NCBI RefSeq assembly: GCF_036250735.1 | Contig: NZ_CP109430.1 | Coordinates: 10,664,001 to 10,728,000, forward strand | From: Streptosporangium sp. NBC_01495 | GTDB lineage: Bacteria; Actinomycetota; Actinomycetes; Streptosporangiales; Streptosporangiaceae | DNA: 64,000 nucleotides | Reading direction: 5' to 3' | Program-made: the position numbers and the translations under genes | Notes under the pieces: model-generated | The model's database searches: none | Seen by the model: only the letters and a program-made list of their open reading frames with translations | What the model was told of the DNA's origin: nothing | In this document: positions 15,780 to 24,126 of the stretch, one piece after another | Layout: every line of letters starts with the position of its first letter | Position numbering within the stretch: position 1 is the first letter of the stretch

Positions 15780-17681
15780 ATGACAGCGGATTCACCGATG
15801 GGCGCGCTGCCCGGTCCCTCCCCTTTCCCGCCCATCGCCGACTACGGGTTCCTCTCCGACTGCGAGGTGACCGCCCTGGTCGCCCCGAGCGGGAACGTCG
15901 AGTGGCTCTGCCTGCCCCGGATGGACTCCCCCAGTGTCTTCGCCGCCATCCTCGACCGGGGCGCGGGGGGTTTCCGGCTCGGCCCCGCCGACCTGAGGGT
16001 GCCCGCCGCGCGCCGGTACCTGCCCGGCACCATGATCCTGGAGACGAGCTGGGGCACCCCGACCGGCTGGATCATCGTGCGAGACCTGCTGCTCATGGGG
16101 CCCTGGCACCACGACGAGGAGCTCTCCCACACGCACAGGAGGGCGCCGACCGACTACGACGCCTCCCACGTGCTGCTTCGCACGGTGCGCTGCGTGAGCG
16201 GGGAGGTGCAGGTCACGCTCGACTGCGAGCCGATCTTCGACTACGGGCGCAGGCCCGCCCGCTGGGCGTACACCGACAGGGGCTACCACCAGGGCGTCGC
16301 GACGGCGGAGGGGGAGAGCCTGGAGCTGCGGCTCACCACCGACATGCGGCTGGGGTTCGAGGGAGGGCGCGCGACGGCGCGCACCCTCCTCAAGGAGGGC
16401 GACACGCGCTTCTGCGCGCTGTCGTGGACCCCGCACGAGCCGCCGTACACCTTCCAGGACGCCTACGAGCGGCTCGTGTGGACCGCCCACCACTGGCAGC
16501 ACTGGCTCGCCAGGGGCGCTTTCCCCGACCACCCCTGGCGGAGGTATCTGGAGCGCAGCGCCCTCACCCTCAAGGGCCTGACCTTCGCCCCCACGGGCGC
16601 CCTCATCGCGGCGTCGACCACCTCCCTGCCCGAGACCCCGGGCGGCGACCGCAACTGGGACTACCGCTACGCCTGGGTCAGGGACTCGACCTTCGCCCTC
16701 TGGGGCCTGTACACGCTGGGCTTCGACTGGGAGGCCGACGACTTCTTCTGGTTCATCGCCGACGTGGCGGAGCGGGACGAGGAACTCCAGATCATGTACG
16801 GCATCGACGGCGAGTGCGAGCTGGACGAGTACATCCTCGACCATCTCTCCGGGTACGAGGGCGCCAAGCCCGTCAGGGTCGGCAACGCCGCCTACCGGCA
16901 CCGCCAGAACGACGTCTGGGGCGCCGTCCTCGACTCCTTCTACATCCACACCCGGTCGCGGGACCGCCTGGACGAGCGGATCTGGCCCATCCTGAAGCGG
17001 CAGGTCGAGTCCGCCATCAGGCACTGGCGGGAGCCCGACCGCGGCATATGGGAGGTACGCGGCGAGCCCCGGCACTTCACCTCCTCGAAGGTGATGTGCT
17101 GGGTGGCGACCGACAGGGGCGCCAGGCTCGCCCGGCTCAGGGACGAGCCGGAACTGGCCGCGCGCTGGCAGGCGGTCGCCGACGAGATACACGCCGACGT
17201 GTGCGCCCGGGGGGTCAGCGAGCGCGGGGTCTTCAAGCAGCACTACGACACCGACGTCCTCGACGCGTCGCTCCTGCTCATCCCGCTGGTGCGCTTCCTG
17301 CCGCCCGACGACCCCAGGGTCCGCGCCACCGTGCTGGCCATCGCCGACGAGCTGACCGCCGACGACCTGGTCCTGCGCTACGAGACGAAGAGCACGGACG
17401 ACGGCATGAGCGGGGAGGAGGGCACCTTCGCGATCTGCTCGTTCTGGCTCGTCTCGGCACTGACGGAGATCGGGGAGCACACCCGCGCCCGCAGGCTCTG
17501 CGAGAGGGTCCTCTCCTTCGCCAGCGCCCTCGGTCTCTACGCCGAGGAGATCGACCCGGTGACCGGGCGCCACCTCGGCAACTTCCCCCAGGCGTTCACC
17601 CACCTGGCGCTCATCAACGCGGTCATCCACATCATCCGCGCCGAGAGCGGGCAGTTCCCCCCGACCAGCTGGCCGTCATGA
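15780..17681 (+). CDS. Glycoside hydrolase family 15 protein (trehalase/glucoamylase-like)
   Basis: 633 aa. ATG 15780 has AAGGAG 5 nt upstream. An N-terminal beta-sandwich domain (about 15-260; YGFLSDCEVTALVAPSGNVEWLCLPR) precedes the (alpha/alpha)6 catalytic barrel with GGDRNWDYRYAWVRDSTFA near residue 292, HRQNDVWGAVLDS and GEEGTFAICSFWLVSAL near 544; the two conserved Glu of GH15 fall in such segments. Mycobacterial homologues of this length act as trehalases, so cytoplasmic trehalose turnover is a reasonable guess. There is no signal peptide. Glucan or maltosaccharide hydrolysis is the alternative. Confidence 0.88.
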   Translation: MTADSPMGALPGPSPFPPIADYGFLSDCEVTALVAPSGNVEWLCLPRMDSPSVFAAILDRGAGGFRLGPADLRVPAARRYLPGTMILETSWGTPTGWIIVRDLLLMGPWHHDEELSHTHRRAPTDYDASHVLLRTVRCVSGEVQVTLDCEPIFDYGRRPARWAYTDRGYHQGVATAEGESLELRLTTDMRLGFEGGRATARTLLKEGDTRFCALSWTPHEPPYTFQDAYERLVWTAHHWQHWLARGAFPDHPWRRYLERSALTLKGLTFAPTGALIAASTTSLPETPGGDRNWDYRYAWVRDSTFALWGLYTLGFDWEADDFFWFIADVAERDEELQIMYGIDGECELDEYILDHLSGYEGAKPVRVGNAAYRHRQNDVWGAVLDSFYIHTRSRDRLDERIWPILKRQVESAIRHWREPDRGIWEVRGEPRHFTSSKVMCWVATDRGARLARLRDEPELAARWQAVADEIHADVCARGVSERGVFKQHYDTDVLDASLLLIPLVRFLPPDDPRVRATVLAIADELTADDLVLRYETKSTDDGMSGEEGTFAICSFWLVSALTEIGEHTRARRLCERVLSFASALGLYAEEIDPVTGRHLGNFPQAFTHLALINAVIHIIRAESGQFPPTSWPS

Positions 17682-17742
17682 CCTCAGGCCTCCCCGGTGT
17701 CCCACCCGCGCGCTGACGTGCGGAACCACCCGGATGCCTGGC

Positions 17743-17748
17743 TAGGCT
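17743..17748 (+). promoter_or_regulatory. -10 box TAGGCT for the leaderless small membrane peptide
   Basis: A consensus actinobacterial TAGGCT ends 7 nt before ATG 17756. No clear -35 and no Shine-Dalgarno. Confidence 0.5.
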
Positions 17749-17755
17749 CTCGGGT

Positions 17756-17848
17756 ATGAACCGTCGGGTGATTGCCATAGTGGTGCTCGTCGGCCTGCTC
17801 GCGACGAGCGGTCTGTCCGTGGTGCTGGCCTGGGGCCTGAGCGGCTGA
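17756..17848 (+). CDS. Tiny single-helix membrane peptide
   Basis: 30 aa: MNRR, then one hydrophobic segment (VIAIVVLVGLLATSGLSVVL), then AWGLSG. The positive-inside N-terminus and a helix of about 20 residues predict a single-pass membrane peptide, N-terminus inside. A TAGGCT -10 box 7 nt upstream supports leaderless expression, and the reading frame ends in GC-rich hairpins (from 17843). The function is unknown. Similar short membrane peptides are common in actinomycetes but usually go unannotated. Confidence 0.55.
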   Translation: MNRRVIAIVVLVGLLATSGLSVVLAWGLSG

Positions 17849-18099
17849 AAGCCGCCTCCCGGCGGCGGCCGGGGAGTTCGGCGGCCGAACGCCGCCTCGT
17901 GACGTCGTCCCGGGGGCTGGATCCGGCGAGTGCGCCGGAACCCGGGAGCGCGTCCTGACCACGTGAGGGGCCGTCCCCCGCATGCGTTCCGGGCCGTGTG
18001 GGTGGCCGGGCCCGCGAGGCCGCCGGAGCGGCGCGGGTGTCGAGGGACCGAGCCGTCGCGCGCGCCCCCCGACGCCGCGACCGCTCCCCCGGGGGATCG

Positions 18100-18366
18100 C
18101 TAGGCGACCACCATCGAGTTCTGGCCCGCGGGCTGCGCGCTCTGCTGCTGCTGCTGCTGGGGGTGGGTGGGCTGCCGGTGCGCGACGGGCTGCTCCGCGG
18201 GCTGGGGCTGCCGGTGGGCGGCCTGCTCGGCGGGGGCCTGCTCGGCAGGGCAGGTGCAGTAGCCGTTGGTCAGGATCAGGCGTCCTCGCTGCGCCGTGTA
18301 GGTGCGGGAGTCGGTGGCGAGGAGAACACCCGTGCATTTATGGCAGACGACGGACTGGTGATCCAT
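18100..18366 (-). CDS. Small Cys-motif, Gln/Ala/Pro-tailed hypothetical protein
   Basis: 88 aa with GGAAGGAAG about 8 nt before ATG 18366. Residues 8-11 are CHKC and residues 37-39 CTC, spaced like a small zinc-binding knuckle around the strand pattern SRTYTAQRGRLILTNGY. The second half is low complexity (AEQAPAEQAAHRQPQ, a run of six Gln, ending SMVVA). No known family is recognised. The Cys pattern suggests metal binding; the Gln-rich tail may be disordered. It is monocistronic, and the 294-bp gap upstream (18367-18660) shows nothing else. Confidence 0.6.
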   Translation of the reverse strand: MDHQSVVCHKCTGVLLATDSRTYTAQRGRLILTNGYCTCPAEQAPAEQAAHRQPQPAEQPVAHRQPTHPQQQQQQSAQPAGQNSMVVA

Positions 18367-18660
18367 GGGCCGGCTTCCTTCCGTGAGGGTAGCCGTCGAA
18401 CGTCTCTCGGTCCGGCCGGCTGGCTGCTCGTGTCCCGATGGGAGGACATGAATCTTCCCAGCGAGGTTTCCATCTTACTTCGTGGCACAAAGTGATCTTT
18501 GAGCAGCACCGGGTAACAGATGTGAACCCTGGTGGTGCTGCTTCACAACGGTCTCATGTGAAGCGACCCGGCGGGTGGGGAATGTCCCTCTCTCACCCCC
18601 GCCGATCCCCGCTCCAGCGATCTTCGCGGTCCCTGGATCCCCGATGCGGCCGGGGGGACG

Positions 18661-19356
18661 CTACGTGCTCAGAACTTTTTTCTTTTTCTCCTCCAGCACC
18701 GGCCGGAACAGCAGCGCGTTGGCGGCCACCGCGATGCAGACCAGGCCGAGCAGGAAGCCCCAGCTCACGTCGCTCAGGTGGTGCATGCCGCGGTACATGC
18801 GCGAGTAGGCGATGCCCAGGGGGATACCCAGGCCGACCACCCACCACAGCACGTTCAGGATCTTGAAGCGGTGGGTGTGGACGGTCAGTACCAGGGCGAC
18901 GCCGCAGTAGAAGGCGACCGCGGCGCTGGTGTGTCCCGAGGGGAAGCTGGAGGTGGGCGGAGCGGGGTCGAGGTGCTGGACGGTGGGCCGCTCGCGCTCG
19001 GCGAAGACGGTCGCCAGCAGGAAGATCGCCGACTGGGAGAAGACCGCCAGGGCGAGGAAGATCGACTCGTTCCAGCGCTTGAAGGCCAGCCGGAAGCCGA
19101 TGAACAGCAACGCGGTGGCTGTGATGATCACCGGTGTGTCGGACAGACTCGACATCACGTCGGTGATCGAGCTCCAGTAGGCGGTACGGTCCTCGGCCAG
19201 CTGCGCGTTGACCCCCTCGTCGTTCGCGATGAGGGTCGTCGTCTGCAGGACCTTGGTGATGAGGAGCCCGACGCCGATCGTCAGCACGGCCATGATGGCC
19301 AGTGGCGCCAGGATGAGACGCGTCACGCCCTTGAAATCCACCGACATTTTCGACAT
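18661..19356 (-). CDS. PAP2-family membrane phosphatase (second of a tandem pair)
   Basis: 231 aa from ATG 19356, 10 bp after the stop of the upstream PAP2 gene. There are about six helices. The phosphatase motifs are AERERPTV (motif 1, with the first Lys replaced), SFPSGHTS (motif 2, catalytic His) and YSRMYRGMHHLSDV (motif 3, nucleophile His and Asp). PAP2 enzymes dephosphorylate lipid phosphates such as undecaprenyl pyrophosphate or phosphatidate at the outer face of the membrane. The C-terminus has a run of lysines (EEKKKKVLST). It is probably co-transcribed with its neighbour. Confidence 0.88.
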   Translation of the reverse strand: MSKMSVDFKGVTRLILAPLAIMAVLTIGVGLLITKVLQTTTLIANDEGVNAQLAEDRTAYWSSITDVMSSLSDTPVIITATALLFIGFRLAFKRWNESIFLALAVFSQSAIFLLATVFAERERPTVQHLDPAPPTSSFPSGHTSAAVAFYCGVALVLTVHTHRFKILNVLWWVVGLGIPLGIAYSRMYRGMHHLSDVSWGFLLGLVCIAVAANALLFRPVLEEKKKKVLST

Positions 19357-19366
19357 GGCGCGCCAG

Positions 19367-20149
19367 CTACCCCGAATGGCTCCCTCGGAACGCCTCGGGT
19401 TCGACACCTTCCATGTGCGGTTCGGCGGGCCTGCGGCCCTCTCCGCGGCGCCAGGCCTCGAACCCCACCGCCGCCCCCACCACGACCACCACGCCCAGCG
19501 CGACCCCCGCGATCACGTCACTGGTCCAGTGGACGCCGAGTGCCATCCGGCTGTACGCGACGAACACCATGATGACCGCCGCGACGACCCAGGCGACGAT
19601 CCGCGAGGTCGTGCTCCGCAGGAAGGGCAGCAGGATGAGCACGAGGATGCACGTGCCCAGCGCGGCTCCCATCGCGTGTCCGGAGGGGAAGGCGGCGCCG
19701 GGCGCCGAGGCCACGGGATTCGGCAGGTCGGGCCTGGCCCGGTCCACGATTCCCTTGACGGCGAGGTTCAGCAGGCCGCCGAAGGTGATCGTGGCGACCG
19801 CCCAGACCGCCAGGCGCGGCGCGCCCCGGCGCCAGAGCCAGACGGCGGTCAACACCACCAGCACGCGCCACGTCCAGGGGCCGAACACCTCGGTCGCCAC
19901 GTTGAGGAAGGCGGTGTAGCCGGGGTGCTCCAGCGCGTGGGCGTGCAGGCTCAGGGCGATGCTCTCGTCGAGACCCGTGAGAGAGGGGGAGGAGGTCTTC
20001 ACGAGCACGAGCAGGACCGCGAACGGCACCGTGAAGATCGCCACTGCCGCCAGCGCCATCGTCAGGCGTACACCCAACCGCAGGTCAGCGGCGTGATCGT
20101 CGGAGTTCCTGTGAGGCGGGGGCTTACCTTCGACAAATCTGACCATCAT
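19367..20149 (-). CDS. PAP2-family membrane phosphatase (first of a tandem pair)
   Basis: 260 aa. All three PAP2 motifs are intact: KGIVDRARPDLP, FPSGHAMG and YSRMALGVHWTSDV. There are about six membrane helices, beginning at RLTMALAAVAIFTVPFAVLLV, with a cytoplasmic polar tail. Likely a lipid phosphate or undecaprenyl pyrophosphate phosphatase contributing to lipid-carrier recycling. ATG 20149 or 20146 are equivalent candidates. The two copies differ strongly in sequence, so they probably have different substrates rather than being a recent duplication. Confidence 0.9.
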   Translation of the reverse strand: MMVRFVEGKPPPHRNSDDHAADLRLGVRLTMALAAVAIFTVPFAVLLVLVKTSSPSLTGLDESIALSLHAHALEHPGYTAFLNVATEVFGPWTWRVLVVLTAVWLWRRGAPRLAVWAVATITFGGLLNLAVKGIVDRARPDLPNPVASAPGAAFPSGHAMGAALGTCILVLILLPFLRSTTSRIVAWVVAAVIMVFVAYSRMALGVHWTSDVIAGVALGVVVVVGAAVGFEAWRRGEGRRPAEPHMEGVEPEAFRGSHSG

Positions 20150-20294
20150 TCATGGCTACCCGATCCCTCGTGAATATTCCCCGTGCGACAGGTGGAGGAT
20201 CGGGCCGGCGGGGTCCCGAACCCATGAAATCCAATCATGTGACGGGGTCTCCTCGGGACCCATCGGATCGGATGACGGGCTCCGCGCCGGTCCC

Positions 20295-20678
20295 TCAGGC
20301 CGCGTGGCGGGGTTCGCGCCGGGTCGTCCAGCGCAGGACGTCGCAGTGCCGCCGTTCGGCCTCGGCGAGCGCCGCGTCGTCCGTGTAGGTGTCGAGGACG
20401 GCCCGCAGCCACGGCATCTGCTCGGTGACGTCGTCCCACGCCTGGGAGGGGTCGTCGAGGCCCAGCTCGATCAGCGCGTCCAGGTGCGCGGCGTAGGCCG
20501 TCCACCACTGGCGGCTCAGCTCGGCCAGAAACCCGCCCAGCCCGCCGAACTCCCGCTGGATCTCCTCTTCCCACCAGGCGGGGACGGTGACGTCGCCGGT
20601 GTCGGCGAGGTCACGGAGCACGAGGTTCGCCAGGGTGCGCCGTCGTCGGGCGACGGCCGAACGTGACAGGATGTTCAT
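20295..20678 (-). CDS. Hypothetical acidic protein
   Basis: 127 aa from ATG 20678; the reading frame continues upstream, but this Met is the first with normal codon use. The N-terminus is basic (RSAVARRRRTLANLVLRDL). The rest is acidic and Trp-rich (PAWWEEEIQREFGGLGGF, QWWTAYAAHLDALIELGLDD, AWDDVTEQMPWLRAVL) and looks all-helical. No signal peptide, membrane segment or catalytic motif. I do not recognise the family. It is divergent from the GAF gene at 20865. Confidence 0.55.
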   Translation of the reverse strand: MNILSRSAVARRRRTLANLVLRDLADTGDVTVPAWWEEEIQREFGGLGGFLAELSRQWWTAYAAHLDALIELGLDDPSQAWDDVTEQMPWLRAVLDTYTDDAALAEAERRHCDVLRWTTRREPRHAA

Positions 20679-20771
20679 ACGCCTACCCTGCCGATCCTTG
20701 TTTGCCGAACGCTTAACGATGTATTGACGGTGATGTGCGGCCTCCGCCGTCCGGCCAAGGCGGGGAACCGC

Positions 20772-20801
20772 TTGGCCGGAGTCATCGGGCAGCACTAGGC
20801 T
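20772..20801 (+). promoter_or_regulatory. Promoter TTGGCC-N18-TAGGCT for the GAF gene
   Basis: -35 TTGGCC 20772-20777 and -10 TAGGCT 20796-20801 give a leader of roughly 55 nt before ATG 20865. Confidence 0.55.
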
Positions 20802-20864
20802 CTGATCCGCAGATCATTCCGCCCTGTGTCCGCGGAGCTACCTCGACGTGGAGGAAGCCCGCCC

Positions 20865-21335
20865 ATGACCCAGGTCCTTGAATTCTCTCAGCTCGTCGAC
20901 CGCACCCTGAGCGCCCTCGCCGACGTTCTCGGCTCCGACGGGGCGGCACTCATGCTGATAGACGACCGCGACCGGTTGCGCGCGGTCGGAGGGTCCGACG
21001 ACCGAGGCCGGCAACTGGAGCTGATCCAGGAGCAGATCGGCGCCGGGCCGGCCATCGAGACCCTGACCCGCGGTGAGGACGTCGTGGTCGACGACCTGCG
21101 GGCGGCCAGACCCCTCGGTTTCCCCGGCGTGGCCGCGCGGGTCTCGGAGGTCCGGGCGGTGCTCTCCGTGCCCTTACGGGCCGAGGAAAGGCTGATCGGC
21201 ACCCTGAATTTCTACGACCGGACGAGCCATGAATGGCAGCCTGCGAAAGTCCGGACGGGAGAACGCCTCGGCGAGCTCATGGTGATGGTCCTTCAGACCA
21301 TGGCCCATAGATCCCCTTATTCAGGGAAGTCGTAG
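20865..21335 (+). CDS. Stand-alone GAF-domain sensor protein
   Basis: 156 aa from ATG 20865 (GGAGG about 10 nt upstream). Essentially one GAF domain: LVDRTLSALADVLGSDGAALMLIDD, GAGPAIETLTRGEDVVVDDL, VRAVLSVPLRAEERLIGTLNFYD. It lacks any output domain, so it probably senses a small ligand and acts by protein contact or by dimerising with the next GAF protein. It is 45 bp from the GAF-ANTAR gene and closely similar in domain architecture, suggesting a tandem duplication followed by divergence. Confidence 0.82.
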   Translation: MTQVLEFSQLVDRTLSALADVLGSDGAALMLIDDRDRLRAVGGSDDRGRQLELIQEQIGAGPAIETLTRGEDVVVDDLRAARPLGFPGVAARVSEVRAVLSVPLRAEERLIGTLNFYDRTSHEWQPAKVRTGERLGELMVMVLQTMAHRSPYSGKS

Positions 21336-21380
21336 TGTGCACGTCAAGTAACCAGGTCGACGCTGAAAGGCGCCCCACAT

Positions 21381-22088
21381 ATGACTCACATTGATCCGGA
21401 AGCGCTGGTCGCGAGCCTGAGAAGGCTCCAGACGACCTCGTCCACCACAGGCATAGTCCATCAGTTGGAGCGTGCCGTGGATGTGGTGAACTCGCTGTTC
21501 GGATATGCGGGTGCGGGTCTGATGTTCGCGGAAGAAGGTAAAGATCTCCGCTATTTGGTCGCCACCGATGAGCGGGGACGCAGCCTTGAGGGCGCGCAAC
21601 TCCATCTCGGTCAGGGGCCGTGCGTTTCCGCGTACGAGGAGAATTCCGCGGTGACCTCAAGTGATGTGCGGGTCGACCCGCGCTGGCCGAAGCTCGCCGA
21701 CCGGCTCCACCCGGAGGTGCGGGCGGTGGCCGGGGTGCCGGTGCGGCTTGGAGGCGAGCCGGTGGGCACGCTGAACGTCTACCAGGCCGAGGTTTACCAG
21801 TGGGACGAGTCGGACGTCCAGGCGCTTTACGGCTACGCGGACGTGATCGAGCAGCTGCTCACCGCGGCGATGGCCGCCGAGGAGAAGAGCGCCCTGGCCG
21901 ACCAGCTCCAGTACGCCCTCGACTACCGCGTGGTCATCGAGCGGGCGATCGGTTACCTGATGGGAAAGCACGACCTGACCGCCACCCAGGCATTCACCGG
22001 CCTGCGCAAGCAGGCCCGCGACACCCGCCGCCGCGTCGCCGACCTGGCCGCCGAGGTGCTCGGTGAGGGGGCGGGCGAAATACGGTGA
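21381..22088 (+). CDS. GAF and ANTAR domain RNA-binding antiterminator
   Basis: 235 aa. GAF domain in residues 20-160 (DVVNSLFGYAGAGLMFAEEG, LGQGPCVSAYEE, VRAVAGVPVRLGGEPVGTLNVY). ANTAR domain in residues about 175-230 (YALDYRVVIERAIGYLMGKHD, then TGLRKQARDTRRRVADLAAEVL), with the R-x-x-I-x-x-A-x-G-x-L-M pattern. ANTAR proteins bind paired hairpins in nascent mRNA and prevent termination, here presumably controlled by a GAF ligand. The stop overlaps the STAS gene start by 4 nt. Targets cannot be read from the window. Confidence 0.92.
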   Translation: MTHIDPEALVASLRRLQTTSSTTGIVHQLERAVDVVNSLFGYAGAGLMFAEEGKDLRYLVATDERGRSLEGAQLHLGQGPCVSAYEENSAVTSSDVRVDPRWPKLADRLHPEVRAVAGVPVRLGGEPVGTLNVYQAEVYQWDESDVQALYGYADVIEQLLTAAMAAEEKSALADQLQYALDYRVVIERAIGYLMGKHDLTATQAFTGLRKQARDTRRRVADLAAEVLGEGAGEIR

Positions 22089-22429
22089 TCCTGCTCACGT
22101 CGCCGGAGCCCTCCGAGAACAGGGTCGAGATCACCGTTTACGGTGATCTCGACGCCGTTAGGGGTGTCGAGCTGCGGCATGTCCTCGGCACACTCACCGC
22201 GGCGACGGTGGAGCTCGACCTGGCCCACGTGGGCTTCATCGACTGCGCGGGCGCGCGGGCCCTGCTCCGGGCCGACGAGCACATGCGAGACCTGGGCCGC
22301 GAGGTGATCATCCTGCGGCCGTCGGGCCCGGTGCTCCGCCTGCTGCGGCTGCTCGGGTTCGACCGGTACCTCCTGATCAGGCATCCCGGAGACGCGGTCG
22401 GCGCGAGCCGCACCCCGCCGGGGCACTAA
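22085..22429 (+). CDS. STAS-domain anti-sigma-factor antagonist-like protein
   Basis: 114 aa, GTG start inside the GAF-ANTAR stop (GTGA). It is a full STAS domain (RVEITVYGDLDAVRGVELRHVL, VELDLAHVGFIDCAGARALL, VIILRPSGPVLRLLRLLGF). The phosphorylatable Ser following the conserved Asp in SpoIIAA-type proteins is Cys here (FIDCAGA), so regulation by kinase phosphorylation is doubtful. It probably acts as a constitutive partner-switching antagonist or a structural STAS module. Genetic coupling to a GAF-ANTAR sensor suggests a shared pathway. Confidence 0.85.
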   Translation: MILLTSPEPSENRVEITVYGDLDAVRGVELRHVLGTLTAATVELDLAHVGFIDCAGARALLRADEHMRDLGREVIILRPSGPVLRLLRLLGFDRYLLIRHPGDAVGASRTPPGH

Positions 22430-22440
22430 CCTGATCGGTG

Positions 22441-23548
<1,108 letters not shown>

Positions 23549-23550
<2 letters not shown>

Positions 23551-23574
23551 CCCGGCCCGCACCGCGGCCGGGTC
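23549..23574 (+). terminator. Hairpin overlapping the pyrD stop codon
   Basis: The 9-bp perfect stem 23549-23557/23566-23574 with an 8-nt loop begins inside the TGA of pyrD. Confidence 0.5.
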
Positions 23575-23610
23575 GCAGCCGGGTCGCGGCCTGATCCGGT
23601 CGCGTGGCCC

Positions 23611-23762
23611 GGTCCGGCCGCGGCGCGACCCAGGATCGGCCTGGTCCGGCTGTGACGCGATCCGGCCGCCATCCGATCCGGTCACGGCGCGATTCGGTCA
23701 CGACCCGATCCGGTCACGACCCGATCCGGCCGCCGCCTGATTCGGTCGCGGCGCGATCCGAG
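23611..23762. repeat. 16-bp tandem repeat array, 9.5 copies
   Basis: Strict 16-bp period with units beginning at 23611, 23627, 23643, 23659, 23675, 23691, 23707, 23723, 23739 and 23755. The consensus is GATCCGGYCRCGRCSC. Degenerate units extend upstream to about 23575. A 16-bp period is not codon-compatible, and the array fills most of the 321-bp gap between pyrD and copZ. Confidence 0.9.
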
Positions 23763-23833
23763 GTGTCGCGGTCCGAACCTTTGCGGTGGGGTCTGATTCG
23801 TCACACTCAGCGGGCCGGAAGGCGGCTGACGTT

Positions 23834-23851
23834 ATACCCTGGGTGGGTAAC
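23834..23851 (+). promoter_or_regulatory. CsoR-like copper operator TACCC-TGGGT-GGGTA
   Basis: The inverted repeat TACCC (23836-23840) and GGGTA (23846-23850) in an AT-flanked core is the typical CsoR/RcnR operator shape. It lies 21 bp before the copZ start. No csoR gene is in the window. Confidence 0.65.
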
Positions 23852-23871
23852 CTCAGGACATTGGAGGCACG

Positions 23872-24075
23872 ATGAGCACGACCACATACACCGTTACCGG
23901 CATGACCTGCGGCCACTGCGTGAGCTCGGTCAAGAAGGAGGTCGGCGAGGTCCCGGGTGTCACCGGTGTCGACGTCGACCTTAAGACCAGCAGGGTCGAC
24001 GTCTCCGGTGACTCCTTCGACGACACGGCCGTCCGCGCCGCCGTCAAGGAAGCGGGGTACGAGGTCTCCGCCTGA
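23872..24075 (+). CDS. copZ: Heavy-metal-associated domain copper chaperone
   Basis: 67 aa with Shine-Dalgarno GGAGG. A single ferredoxin-like HMA domain with the Cu(I) site GMTCGHC near the N-terminus, then SSVKKEVGEVPGVTGVDVDL and AAVKEAGYEVS. It delivers Cu(I) to a copper-exporting P-type ATPase, which is normally adjacent but absent here. A CsoR-type operator upstream fits copper-induced expression. The short distance to the convergent GH20 gene leaves no room for other genes. Confidence 0.93.
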   Translation: MSTTTYTVTGMTCGHCVSSVKKEVGEVPGVTGVDVDLKTSRVDVSGDSFDDTAVRAAVKEAGYEVSA

Positions 24076-24126
24076 TCGGACGACCGCGCCGGGCCCCTGG
24101 CGGGGTTCGTCAAGGGCGAAAGACCG

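Noticed and set aside
23611..23762. CRISPR array
   Set aside because: The repeats are directly adjacent with no unique spacers, and no cas genes are in the window.
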